From Balanoglossus misakiensis (Eukaryota > Hemichordata), in the NCBI GenBank assembly GCA_040954595.2, contig CM082589.2, positions 2,604,001 through 2,668,000 of the forward strand: a DNA stretch of 64,000 nucleotides, in the 5' to 3' direction. The notes under the pieces were generated by a model. The model worked only from the letters and a program-made list of their open reading frames with translations, had not been told where the DNA came from and made no database searches. A program made the position numbers and the translations under genes. This document shows, one piece after another, positions 43,401-56,462 of this stretch (position 1 is the stretch's first letter; every line of letters starts with the position of its first letter).

Positions 43401-46400
43401 AAGGTCGGTGCATATGACAACAAGCCCTTTTTTACTCAAGAACCCATTTCCAAGAAGAGTACATTCCAATATAAATTGAAAAAAAATAAAAGTATTTTAT
43501 ACTTTAAATATTCTTTTTTCATAAAGAAAAATACAGAAATGAATTATAAAGAAATTAAAGTAGAATTGAGATATGTAGACATAAAGAATTGCTTGGGAAT
43601 TGCTTTTTTCTGTAATATATTTGTCTGTTCCTTGTAGAAATTCAGAAAGTAAACAAATTTATAGAATACTGATTATCAGGTGAGAGGGATGAAAATGCCA
43701 AAGCAGGGAGGATGTAATTGTGTCCTAAGATTAAGAAAAAAATAACACCCTTTAAGGTCCTCATATTAATTAATCAACAGAATTCTATGTTATGAAATAA
43801 GATATATGCACTTGTATTGTACATGGCCAATGATCTATTGCTGGAGATGATTTACAGATAGGTGCCAGCAGAATAGCTTGCCTTTATGCATATTAGCACA
43901 GTCAGTACATGTAATGATGTATGTGACGATGCACAGGTATATATCTTTGTATGTGTATATAGACCACATGTTTTTGAGCTTTTGAACAAACAGAGTCAAC
44001 TTGACAAATTCTAAATGATTGAACCTGTGGGTAGGAATTGGGCAATGGCTTTGTAGCATATCAACAAATAGTAAAAAAAAAGTAAAAAGTAAAAAAAAAA
44101 CACCAGGAAAACGTTTTTAAAATACCAATAGAAAACTACTATTTGTTCCACTACAGTGCATTACACGTAGAATTGTGAGACTGTTGATATTTACAATCTC
44201 GCTATCAGATCCCACTGTGGATCACAGTTTCATATCCGGTATAAGTCACCCAGCAAATTGATGTGAATACCAATAGTGATGACTCACGTCAGCTTGACAG
44301 CTGCGATGCAGCTACCCAGTTGCTAATTGACGCCACTGTACCACTATACATTCATCACAGTCATGTGACTTGTAGGCTCTTTGTGACTTTTATGGTATAT
44401 GGACACAACTATTGAAAGCACCCTTTTATGTTTTGAAAATGAGGATTCTTTAATATCTTTTCTACAACATGGGTAATTAAACTCAATACCAGAAGAATAC
44501 AATTTGCAGTATTATGAATTGAGTAGAGTGAAACTGCTGAGTTGGCATTTTTCATCATTGGGTTAATATGAAATAAATTTTAATAGTTTTCAGACAAAAC
44601 CATGCATAGTAGCAAACTTGATAAACACTAGAAAAATTATTTTCTTTGAGGAAAGTTATAATGTAAAGTGTTCTGGAAGAGTTTTCCATGTAAAAAATAA
44701 GAAATGTCTGATATTATATTTAAAACTGTGCAAAACAGACAAGATACTTGTTCAAATGGAAAGCTCTGCCTATCCCATTAAATAAATACTGTGATGGGAC
44801 ATACCGTATGGGCTGTCCTATTAAAAATGTGTGACCAAGTGCTGCTCTACATGTATTTTAGCCAAACAACATGCAAGTTATAGTACCAGCATTTATAATT
44901 TGTGGCTTGAAATAAAGTCGACGAAACAGTGTCAATATAGCCATACTTGGTAAACCCTTATCACTCTCATAATAATTAATAAATGACCTTTAACATAAAT
45001 TATGTATGGTGTCGAGATGAACTTAATGTGATTGGACAGTACATGTACCTGTAGCTTTTGATAAATTTTCTTCCAATATTTTTTCAGTGCTGTATTTCAG
45101 TATTCAGTATGTGCAATGTTTAAATATACAAATAAAATTCCATTTTGTATTGGAACTCTGTAGCTGCTCTCCCTGTAAATTATATTCAGTTCAGACAAAT
45201 GCGGTTTTACCTTTAGTACATGTATCACCAAACATAGGAAGAAACTCATTTTGAAGACTTGCCGAGCTTAGAGAGTCCTCCTTTCTTTATCATGCAAATA
45301 ACAAAGGTTATGTAAACACACAGGAAAGAATGCAAAGTTCTTAAGAGCCTTTCACTTTCAAGGTTTATTTGAGATACAATTTTTAAGAGGCAGAGTGGAA
45401 AAAAATACTAAATTTGCATCACATTTTGTGATTTTGATCAATATAGTGTACACCTGTATATTTTGATAAGCATAGTATTTAATTTTACATTAATAACTAA
45501 GCTTTAACGCATAAACTGAATCTCTGTGTATGCAGCATGTATTTAAACATCTTAACAATGCCTTGTATTGATTAGTTCCAGAATTTCCGTTCTGTCTAAG
45601 CATTTAGTTTCCTGGTGTGTCCATGTATTGATTATTACAATTCATGAATGTGTACTTGTTACCTAATAATGTTTCAGACCAAATCCACAAGTTTTGATGC
45701 AATTTAATAGCAAAATGAAATCCTATTAGAAAGCACAAAATAAAAAGTTTTGTGTCAATTGTAATATTAATGTGGGGATTTTTTTGTACTCACTATAGCA
45801 GATTAGGGTGAATGTCAACCCATGTTAATCTGCAGTTTTGAAATAAAAATATAACACCTGTTTGTGTCCTGTGCATTTCTAAAGCATTTGACGAATGTTA
45901 TTCACATGTTTTGCAGCGGTAAAGGTGGAACACAGTATAAACATACTAAGAAGATTTCACCCAATAAATTTTACACACCTGAACATGTTACACTGCACAC
46001 ATGTAATAATCTTACCAAACTCTCCAAAGGGGATTGACACAGATTTGATAAGATTGGGTTTACGTGAAAAACGCTATCACACAGGTGCAATTTTGTAAGT
46101 TAGTTCAGTGAGTGAAATGTAATTAGTGGAATGTTCTCGAACAATTTATTGCCAATCTCATGGGATGAGATTTAATTACTAGAAGTGTGTCACAGTGGAC
46201 AGGCCACAAGCAGGGTGGATGTACATATAGATTTACATACTTCACATTCTGGATTCACAGTAGAGTTGCAGGATGTTCACATTACATTACATGTATATGT
46301 GCAGAGTAACACTATGGGGGAAAGATATAGTGTATTTTCATTGTGATATAGGCATTATCTTTGAATTTCATCTTAATGATATGGTGCAATTTGAAATTAT

Positions 46401-49400
46401 CAGTGGGTGGGAAGTGTGTGTAGGTGTAGTGTTGTGTTTTGACTTAAGACATTTCTAAGGTGATATAATACCTGTCTTGCCGCAAAGAAAAGAAAAGACC
46501 CTTTAGGAAAAGTCATGTGCACATAATGTGCCAATTATTATTTTAGCAATTGATAAACCCATTGCAGCTATAAATTAAAAGTAATCATAATTTTACCTCT
46601 ATTGATTCATTCACATGTCACGTCAAAACTGATAATATTTAATCAATAAGATATGTCATTTAAATTTTTAATAATGTCTACGTTGACATTTATTTTTCGA
46701 TATTATAAGTGGGAAATGTAGAACTTATTATTTAGCCGGCAGTAATTGGTCAATTACTGTAATTTTTTGTGAAGTTTATAATGAAATTAATCTCAAAACA
46801 AGTTTGTTCTTTGCTAGAGAATAAAATTGTGTATGGCAGTTATATTAAAAAACTGTCATGTCAAAAATTTCCAATGGAAAACTTACAATTTGTTTCTGTC
46901 AGCATTTGATAATGGCACATTTCATGAGAAGTTCATGTTTTGTGTCTTTTTGATTCATACAGTGTTTAATTTTATCTAGACAGTGTCGCTGTTTTCATAA
47001 TGACTATAATGACAAGCCATAAAATGTGTAAATAATTTAGTGTACTGTAATGAATGTTTCCATGCCAACAGGTTGATGAGTAACACATCACTGTCATGTG
47101 GGAGTCATTCAAACGATGGCAAAAGTGAGGGTTTTTAATTAAATATTTAAATGTCACAGTGTGGTATATAATGGGACATGTACATGATTAAAATTGTTCA
47201 TAGCTGTAGGCTGCTCTAAAGTTTTGTTTGCCATCAGGTCAAAAATCTCTCTTAATGTAGCTGCCCAGCCCTAATTTTGTGCTAATGAAAGGCCGGTACA
47301 GTATGTACAAATTATCATATTGCCCAGATTTTGAGCAAAATGGCTGCCATAATGCCAACAATTCAAGAAATACTGCCAATGAAATGGAAATTTGCAAGAG
47401 ATTTGCAGGAATACTCCACATGTCTTGTTTGACATAATTCACTAATTTTCATAAATTTACATTTTGAATAATCCCATACAAAGTAATTTTTATTGTGGAT
47501 TGATTAGTTGCTTATAAATAGAAGTTATGCACTTCAAACCATGTTATGTCTCTGTGGTAACTTTAAGCCACAACACAGGTTTTTCCTCAGTGTAAATGTT
47601 GATCTGATCTGTAGTCAACTTTTCAGTGTATCTATGATAATCTCAATCAAGTCAAGTGGCTGTGCAGATACAAATTTATCTATTTTCACTCCATATGCAT
47701 TCTGAATTGGAAAACAGGAGAAGTTCAAGATCTCGCTGCCCTCTCAAGATGAAGTCATACTTTATTCTGAAAGCTTTATGTGCATAGAATATAAATAACA
47801 CATAGGAGAGTGGGGTAAATGTTCACCGACGTTATGAACATTCAGCCATCGTCCATGTGGTCTTTGTGGTTTGTTATGTCAGTATATAGTCAGAATTGTT
47901 ACAAATAATTTAATTCAAGTCCAGACTTGAATTCAATTTGTCAACAGTAGCAACTAATATGTGTTACATATACACGGCTATTTCGTCGTCGATGATGGCA
48001 ATTGAATATGCAGTATTCCGGCATAGTATAGGTTGTAGATCAAACAACTTTAGTTTATGTTATAACTTTTTTTGTGTGTGTGAAAGGCCTGTCATTGAAG
48101 TACACTGTAAAACATGCCTTTTTAGCTTAATTTACTGGAAGAGTTACTTTATGAATTCAGTATCCGCTATTTCACAAATTCTCAACATATACTGTGGTAT
48201 TCTTTCAGCTGAAATAAGAATAATCCTTAGTGTTTAAAAATTAAATTTTGCTAAAAGTATTCAGAGTGTTTTATGGTAGCTTAACTATTACACAAAGATC
48301 AATAATTTTTATGTGTTCACATTAAAGTTATATACCAAAGCCTTTAAAATTTCTAGCTGATATGTGTATATGTATTCCTAATTGTGTTTTAACACTGTGT
48401 GATCGTTATAGATTATATAATGTGATTACTCTACACAATAGAAGGGAGGACCCATTATACTGATCATGAAGTCTTTAACAATAGTGATTCTGTGTAACAT
48501 GCAATTACATGCAATTAACGTAATAATTATTAGTTTTAAACAATTCTATTGGCATGAGCTGAGCTTGACAAAATTACCACATGAATTCTCACTATCAGAC
48601 AGTGAATTAGTATGCTGGACATGTATGGCATAAGTGGAGTGTCACGCTGAACTGGTTGAAATAATATTTCAGCTTTTTGCCTTGGAGGCCTAGTTGATAC
48701 CGTATTCCCAGTTGACGACTCTTGTGTGCCTTCATGCATTACTGAAATGTCTTTCTGTGTCAATGTGTCATCGACTCTTCATTTTGCAACTTTCACTCGC
48801 GGCTAGTAGGATATAAAGATACACTTGCTCCTGGAGAATTACCAGCCAGGTCCATCTTTTTTGAATACTATAAAAAAATAATCATCTCATGTCACATTAT
48901 GTCAATATGTCAGTCTTCAATGATAGTGAAGACTGCGACAGGTGTTTCTCAATTTAAACACCTCTTTCAAAAACTATTTTCCCTCCGAGCCAAATAGGTT
49001 TTATTTTCTCTTGTGTAATTTACTTGATAAGTGTTTTTTGAGTGACTTTAATTCATTTTAAGTGCTAGCCATTATTGCTTTTAATCATTTGGATGTTAAT
49101 CTTGCATTTTTCTGCTGATGCCACATTCTGGGTTATACGCGCAAAATTTTATCATGCACTGTTCTCATCTGGTACAGTATAAGCTAATTTTATTTTCACC
49201 ATAAAACATATCTGTCAGCTTCAGCCTCACCCACCTTGAAAAAGTGTCTATTTGGTGTTTATCTCCCAGCTGTCACAACACAGTAATATGGTAGCTGCAG
49301 ATTGATATGCTTTTAACTAGATCTTTTTGGTCATAAATTTATGGCATGTGTTCCCAAATGGCCGTGCCATATTACAGGTTATTAACAATAGGCTCAATGT

Positions 49401-52400
49401 GCCAGGATACACAGCTAAAATCATACGGTTATCAGAGCCGCATAGAGTCTGGTACTAAACTATAAATTAATAGAGCTTGAATTTATTGTATGTATCATGA
49501 CGTTGATTGAATTCCCATTACTTTTGGGTTGCCATGGCTACTCAGTTTCAGGTTGTTATGGTAACATGGTAAAGACAGTACTGATCTCTGACAAAACGGG
49601 CCTCGAATAATAGTAAGCTATCTGGGCCCACTCAAAAATAGTTAGATTTCCTTCTCCATGTATCAAAACTTCTACACACACCTTAGATCAGGAACTTTCG
49701 TCATAATGGATAGTGTTCAAATTTAAATGTGACTGAATGATGTTTGCAGAGGTTGTAACGTCTGCATAGCCCAACATTTCCTTTGCAACTCAGTGCAATG
49801 ACAGCCACCATACAGAATGTTAATGAGCCCTGTGCTGTGCATGTTTTTAATTTTCCAGGAAATTTAGTCTGGGGACACAATTACCTGATAAATATTTCAT
49901 TAACGGTCATGCTACAGACGTGCAATATATTTCCATGTAAAGTAACTTTGTAATAAATGGCTTTTGATATCGCACATTCGGGTCTTCTCTGTTGTGGGGT
50001 GAATTGTTTCCTGAATGGAATATTGCTTCATCAAAAGGAACAATAAATCTCGCGCTAATGGACAATGTCAAAGATGTCGGTTTAGTAAGGAAATATTATG
50101 TTTTTATTGGCGTGGGATTAATTTTGCGGAAGGATGCTGGTCTGCTCATATGACGTAAGAAGAAAGTTGGCACCATCCATATCCCAAAAGATAATGTTAA
50201 GTAAAATATTGGAATCATGTTTGAAGTTGCTTTCTTTGGAATTAGGTTCCAACTCAATATAATGCAAACACAGTCGAAGATAAAACAACACTAAAAGTAG
50301 CAAAACATCCACAACGTACAGATGATTCAAGATTAGACGTGTCCATTCACTATTTATATTTACATGCGTAATGCACCTACCGGTACATGTATGCTAGATG
50401 CAAAATGATAAAATGGATAAATACAATGGTAAAAGTCATTAGGATTGAGTTTGCTGAAGCCTCTTAATGACATGTACCGGTATTTCCGACTTGAAGTCCT
50501 AATCATGGGCAATTAATGTGTTGCAGATATTTTCTTTACTGAAATTTTGAAAGGCATGCAAAAAATTGAGTGTAAAATAGCTGTGGATACAGTTTACAAT
50601 TTGTTTAGTCATCTCAGAATCCGCATGGTAAGTTGATCAGGAAACTGCCCTTTCATGCCACACAATGTGAGTTGAATGAAGCAATTGTGGCGAATGTGAT
50701 TTCCTGAGGAAACTGAAGTCACATGTACTGATCAATGCATTTTCACTGGTGTAATGCAGGTGATACATCATTGATGAATATACACAGTAGCTGTAGTTGT
50801 AATTGTACTGATGCACACCTTGAATGTCAAAGGCAATTTGGCATACACGTACTCTGATAATACTCGGCTGATGCTTAGACTAACAATGCTGCAGAAGTAG
50901 AACAGGCCAGCCGAGGTTACATGTACCTGACACATTTTTGGTATTATAGTTTAACATGGACATTTGTCTGACAATCTACATGTAGCTTGCATAAGGTAAT
51001 CATGGACATACATAGTGCAGCGTACATCCAAGTATTTCAAGCCATGCACAAACTGAATGAGCATGGTTTATTGCCAGGATTTGCATCACTGTGAATGAAT
51101 TTTTCATTTTATAAAATTCGATAACAGTATGCCATTCAGTGGATATGATACTGGTGTTGTGAGGATGCACCTGTCACATTCTGCTGTCCTAATACTGTGT
51201 ATCATTAATTTTTTATTCGACGGTTAGTGTGCTAGTACTCTCAGAGATAATAATCGTGCGGTCAGTGTCTTTGAGTATCTTTGGAATACAAATGACTGTG
51301 CCATATGATTCCTGTTTGTAAGTGCCGGACTCTGATGTTCTACTCTGTTGATGATGAATTTTTTATAGACTGAAATGATATGCATGAAGTATGGTACGTG
51401 TTCACTAAAAATAGACTTGAAAATGCAATATGGGATCTGATAAAAATAGCATATATTTTAAACATGGCATGCAAATGTGCTTGGAAACGATAAGGTGACA
51501 TGTACATACATGTCAGCATTTGCGTGAATAAGTCTATACCAAAGACTGCCATTTTAAGTTTGGTGATTTCTGTAAGTGACTGTTGAAATCAATGATAAAC
51601 AATAACAATTCAGTCATGTAGTATCCTTTGCAGGTGTGTGGGGACAGGTGTAGGTTGTTTATCAGCTAAAATTGACTCAGACCGCATGGAAATTTATTCT
51701 GCTTCTAATCTAGCATACATGTATATTCCTAATTTTGCTGGGAATAAAATGTGCACGCAATGCATGAAAGAAGACATATTACCTAAATATAGATACACAG
51801 GTTGAAGTCTACACAGTTTTGTAATTAAAACACTCATGATAACATAAGACCAGCATCTTGTGCCATAAAAGTTAGCTGTGTCTTCCAGGTAATATCGCCT
51901 AGTCACTATTTCATCTAAACCGTCAAATAAGCATGATAGTACTTTCGGTTGATGCATTTGCATTTGCAAGTACACCTGATCTTCATGTTATTAATTAATG
52001 TTTTAAGAGGCCTTTTATTGTAAGAGCTCTGTGATTTATCAGTCCAGTAAATGTTCCAGGTAATGCTTTTTGTGTGTGTTTAATTAGTTTATTTTGAGAG
52101 ATATTCATCCTAGCCATTAGTTTCTTTCATATTTTATGGAGTAATAATGTAGATGAAACTGAAACAGGCCAATAAAACGTAATTTCGGGATAAATAAATG
52201 TAATCTTTAATGTCTTTCCAGATTCTGTGCTCTCGGTTTGTTAATTAACTTAAAAGAAAGTTAAGCAATTCTTGCTGATGATTTCATAACTTGTTTTGGT
52301 ATGCACACCATACCTCATTAAGCAACTGGACTAACTGTCAGATGTTGGCATACTTTTGCTGTGTACATGTATATTAAAATGCCAGTCAGATATGGCAATA

Positions 52401-55236
52401 ATTAAGATCTTGATACTGTGTAATTTATATCTGAGGTATAGGAGAGATTGGGGTGATAAGAGTGCTATTAGTACAAGGACTTTATCAGAGAGTCCTGTCG
52501 TTGCAGATTGATCAAATGTGAACATTATCAATCAAGTGCATAGATGCGACCAATCTTCATTGATCACAGGACATCCCTTGGATACAAATCAGTGGAGGAT
52601 GACACAATGAGTTCAAACATATAGCTTGTACACATGTACACATGGCATCAACTCAACTCACAGTTTGACTGGAGACTTTCAGCCACTATGAATAAACTGC
52701 ATATCTTTCTGTCAACTGTTGTAGAGCCTTATACATGCTAAATCTAGTTTTATACCTTGGCTGTGAATATGTCAAGGAACATAGTTGAATATTTATAACA
52801 GTCATGTATGTCTGCACATATGCTGCAATTAATGAGTATAATTAATGAAGAGATGAAAATACAAAGAGAATTTAAGACTATTTACCATTTCATATCTTTC
52901 CAAGTCCCTTGATATATGAACACAAGAAATGAAATGAAAGTTTTGTAAATTTAATTCCATCCTGTTTTTATCATTTCAGGTGTGAGCCAGTTAACACAGA
53001 TTGTAGAACATTGTGAAGATGAGGCAATCTGGGATGAGGTAGGATGTCATTACATTCTTTGAATTCATTTTTCCTCATATTCTAAGAATAAAATAATTGG
53101 GATGAAAATTAATCTGTCATGGTAGTTTCACATTACAGAAGTTAATTTCACTGGGATATAATAATCCCTGAAATGAGATACTCTGAATTTTTACCAGTTA
53201 AAATTATGTCTTCTATGTCACCTTTCTTGAACTTTTATTATCCTTATTCTGCTTGTAATTAACTTTGTGACCTTTATAATTTCTAAACAAAACCACACAG
53301 GCAGGGCTTGGTGTAATGCATATTTCTATGTGAAATATATATTTAGCTTTACATAAAGGGTGTTTCCATGTTTCTGGCTGTTGAGGCCATGATTACAAAA
53401 CCACCTGTTAATCATTCCCTCATTTCAATTTCTTTTTCAGAAATTTGAGTGGCCTGTTGCCAGTAGTATTGAGAAACATGAAATTATTGAAATAGTCCTT
53501 TTAAACCATAGTAAATTCAGAAGCAACAAGTAAGGTTCTTCGTTTTTTTATTCGTATTGATAAATTTTATGTGGTATATTTGCACTGGAGTTTGTAGTAT
53601 GATGTATTGAATTATATATATTCACTTTTGTATGTGTCTGTACATTTTTAAACTAAAACTGTTTGTGAATAAGTTGAGTGTAAATTGACATGACCTAAAA
53701 CAGCTACCAGATGTTAAGTTTTCAATGCAGCCGTGTGCCAGGCTGTGTCAATTGTTGTTTACATATTCATACTTGTTTAAGGCTATTTATATTAGAATTT
53801 GTTGTGTGTTTATTGGGCAGCATTAATATTTATCCGCATAACATGGCGTGCTACTTATGTGGTAGTGGTATTAGCCATTACAATGTAATTTCAGAAAGCA
53901 GAGTTGTATATCAGTCTTTGATGGCAGCATGAAAGGAATTTTTAATATGTTATAGCATTGTTTTGATGATGGATTATGCCCTTTACAGAATGCATATTTG
54001 CAGACTGCCCTTTGTATTTTTCCCTGCTTTCACTCAATCATATTTGCAATGGTCACATTGAAAATATGCATTTGTAATTGAAATTTTATTCTCAATCTAG
54101 AATGTATTTTTAAGTGATATTTCATGTTCTCAATCCAGTTGTTAATTCCTTCTTTGTGGGTTTCCATAAAAAAATCCTTATTTAAATAACTACTGTCTGG
54201 TGTTCCCTGTGATTCTATTAGTGTGATATTGCTTTAAAATTCTGGTCACATAGGTATTCCATGTTGTGGTTAAGCTTCCAAATGGGATGTGAAAATAATA
54301 AACACTATTTTATTCACTTTCCAGGGTGGTGGGTAAATTTCAGATGGTAGTACAGCAGCTGGTAGAAGATGGACAGCTTAATCTTACTGAACCTTTACTG
54401 GATGCAAACAACACAGCAATATCAGTAAGTTATCAAGTTTATGGCCAAGTTTTGTTTATGTCTTATTTATGCCAATAATGTGCAAGGATCTAACAGTATG
54501 TATTTAATTTTTGCCATCAGACCACAATTACATTTAATTTACAATACCAAGCTCCTGATGGTACAGTGGGAGATTGGATGAAAGAAGATTTTGACTACAT
54601 GCCACTGCCAGAGGACCAGGTGGATAATTATAATCCTTATGATGAAAATATTTATGATGTTGGTAGTCTTACCAGCAGCAGTTCCAAGAGGGGCTCGAGG
54701 TCGAGCCTGAACACAGTTGGAACTACAAGAAGGTGAGATTTCTATTATAAATGTGCAAATTGCTAATGCACTGCATAGACAGGCTTCATGCTGTTCTGTC
54801 CTGTCCATGTGAAAGGCTTGAAAAAGTTTTCTCAAATTGTCCTAAACAGTTCATTTGTTAAAATCATTTAGAATTAAACCAGCCAGTTCCTCCAGATGTT
54901 AATAAGTAGGATACAATTCACCATGTTTTGAAACTAATGTAGTTGCCAGTCAGGCAACAGAGGTGGTGGTACAAAATGGGTTTAAGGTTTGCTGGTGCTC
55001 TACTGCTTGGCCGTTGTTTGCTGTCACTGACAAACTAAGCTAACAAGGCTTCGAGTGGTTGATATTTGATGGACAGGATGAGTGGTGTGTCCATGTTGTG
55101 TCTACATGTACATGCATATTTTGTATGACAATGTCTTATACTGAGGAGATGATCAATGATGCTGTATCCTTGCCAGTTATACCAGTAGCAGTACCAAGAA
55201 AAGTGCGGCTCGCTATTCCCTTGCAACAACAAAGAG
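40477..55236 (+). CDS. OTOF: FER-C: otoferlin orthologue candidate, first six exons (3' part beyond the window)
   Basis: Plus-strand exons are 40477-40555, 52980-53038, 53441-53529, 54325-54424, 54521-54732 and 55177-55236, ending in phases 1, 0, 2, 0, 2 and 2. The product starts MALVLHLKN, then GVSQLTQIVEHCEDEAIWDE, FEWPVASSIEKHEIIEIVLL, GKFQMVVQQLVEDGQL and FNLQYQAPDGTVGDW. These align with otoferlin C2A and are closer to it (WPVASSI, YQA-DGTVG) than FER-A or FER-B. Exons 5 and 6 continue into a Ser/Lys/Arg-rich linker (TSSSSKRGSRSS, then STKKSAARYSLATTKR). First-exon sizes equal those of FER-A and FER-B. The remaining domains must lie to the right of 64000. Exon 6 (60 nt) rests only on phase, splice sites and composition. 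The head-to-head position beside CIMIP2C supports the OTOF call. Confidence 0.87.
40556..52979. other. FER-C intron 1 (12.4 kb)
   Basis: A very long AT-rich intron with no supported exon or gene on either strand. It holds a 32-bp tandem repeat at 41321-41397 and many short A/T runs. The equivalent introns in FER-A and FER-B are under 1 kb, so enhancers or unseen old insertions are possible here. Confidence 0.7.
41321..41397. repeat. About 32-bp tandem repeat in FER-C intron 1
   Basis: About 2.5 copies of a unit starting ATGTACATTTCAA and containing TTTAACGCGTTCATT; the first copy lacks a short TAA-type insert. Confidence 0.85.
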
Positions 55237-56182
55237 GTGAGATGGATATGTGTCTGTTAGTGTAGGTGTTTAGCTGCCCGGACCACAACTATGGATATCT
55301 AATATTTAAGGAGTCAACCTGTTAAACCTATCATGCATGGAAGTGCCATTCTAAATTAAGGAAAAGGTTATTTCATAAAGTCTATAATTTTCTGACTGAT
55401 TGTGTCAGTAATTTAAAGGCTAGATGTTTATTGTTGTGGATTAAAATTAACTGTACAATCTAACTGGGCTGTAAGGTATTATAGTAACCTGCTGGGCTTT
55501 AAGATATTTAGTACTAACGGTGGCATTGTGTGTATACACATACCAGTTCTTGTCGCAGCTTGTTTCCCTGCTTTGGCGTGTCTCCTTGGCCATTAAGGTT
55601 ATGGCGGTAATAAACTTTGGCCCCATGCTAAGGCAATTTAATGAATTTTGAATGGGAGGATGGTTCATATTACATGGAGATATTTCATCTACATTTGTGG
55701 AAGTTTTTAGATGTGGAAACATTTATATGCAAAGTTCAAAATTCAGTGACATGATTTGAAAAAAAATTCAGCAGATACTCTGTGCACTAGCACTCCCATT
55801 AAGAAGTCAAACAAGCCTGATTTCTTCAGGTATAACTGGATGAGATGGAAATTGGCTACATCTAAGCAGAGTGATTGATGAAAGTCAACAACGTCGTCGT
55901 AATGATTGTTTGCCATTGATTTGAGAGAAGCGAGTAATTTCAGGGAAGATTGTTAAAGATGAATGGTTGGATTGAATGCCAGAGAATGCATGGTGATTAG
56001 TGGAAAGGAACATAGCTTTGATAGGAGATATGATGGATTAACTTTCAAATGGATGCATACTTTGAAAATTAATGAGTCGGTTTCAGATGCATCACATGAC
56101 TAAGTGTTCTTCATTTTTGGTTGATCACTGCTGGTTACAATTACCATCTGGTAATACATATTATCACATGATTCAACCAGTA
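55237..56182. other. FER-C intron segment before the retrotransposon
   Basis: About 0.95 kb of AT-rich intron after exon 6. No exon, RNA gene or repeat was recognised. Confidence 0.6.
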
Positions 56183-56187
56183 CGGAC
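56183..56187. repeat. Target-site duplication, left copy (CGGAC)
   Basis: The same five bases follow the 3' LTR at 61044-61048. Five-base duplications are typical of Ty3/gypsy integration. Confidence 0.9.
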
Positions 56188-56368
56188 TGTTATATTCTTA
56201 AGTACATTGATTCCAGCATAGCGCCATCAGTGGTGAACTTTATTCAAGCATTGTATTACCCATCAACCCTTGTTCATCATGGCTGCTCTCTAGTGAATAA
56301 ACGTCAGTGTTATAGCCTACACAATCAAAGTCATCCAGTCATCTTTTAACCAGTGACATTGCTTTACA
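56188..56368 (+). repeat. 5' LTR
   Basis: 181 bp, TGTTATATTC to GCTTTACA, repeated at 60863-61043 with no difference seen. It contains an AATAAA at 56296-56301, the likely polyadenylation signal. Confidence 0.95.
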
Positions 56369-56381
56369 TGGTGGCAGCGGT
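56369..56381 (+). promoter_or_regulatory. Primer binding site
   Basis: TGGTGGCAGCGGT follows the 5' LTR with no gap. Its complement ends in GCTGCCACCA, as expected of a tRNA 3' end with CCA; a leucine tRNA is the best match I can recall. Complementarity stops after 13 bases. Confidence 0.75.
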
Positions 56382-56462
56382 AAACTACGATACTGCGACT
56401 CCAGATACCCATACAAAAAAACACATAGACCGAAACAACCGGACATTTTTCAAGTCACAAAT

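Noticed and set aside
43270-43637. Two overlapping plus-strand open frames in FER-C intron 1
   Set aside because: Lys/Phe-rich AT-driven frames with no homology, no Kozak support and no splice partner.
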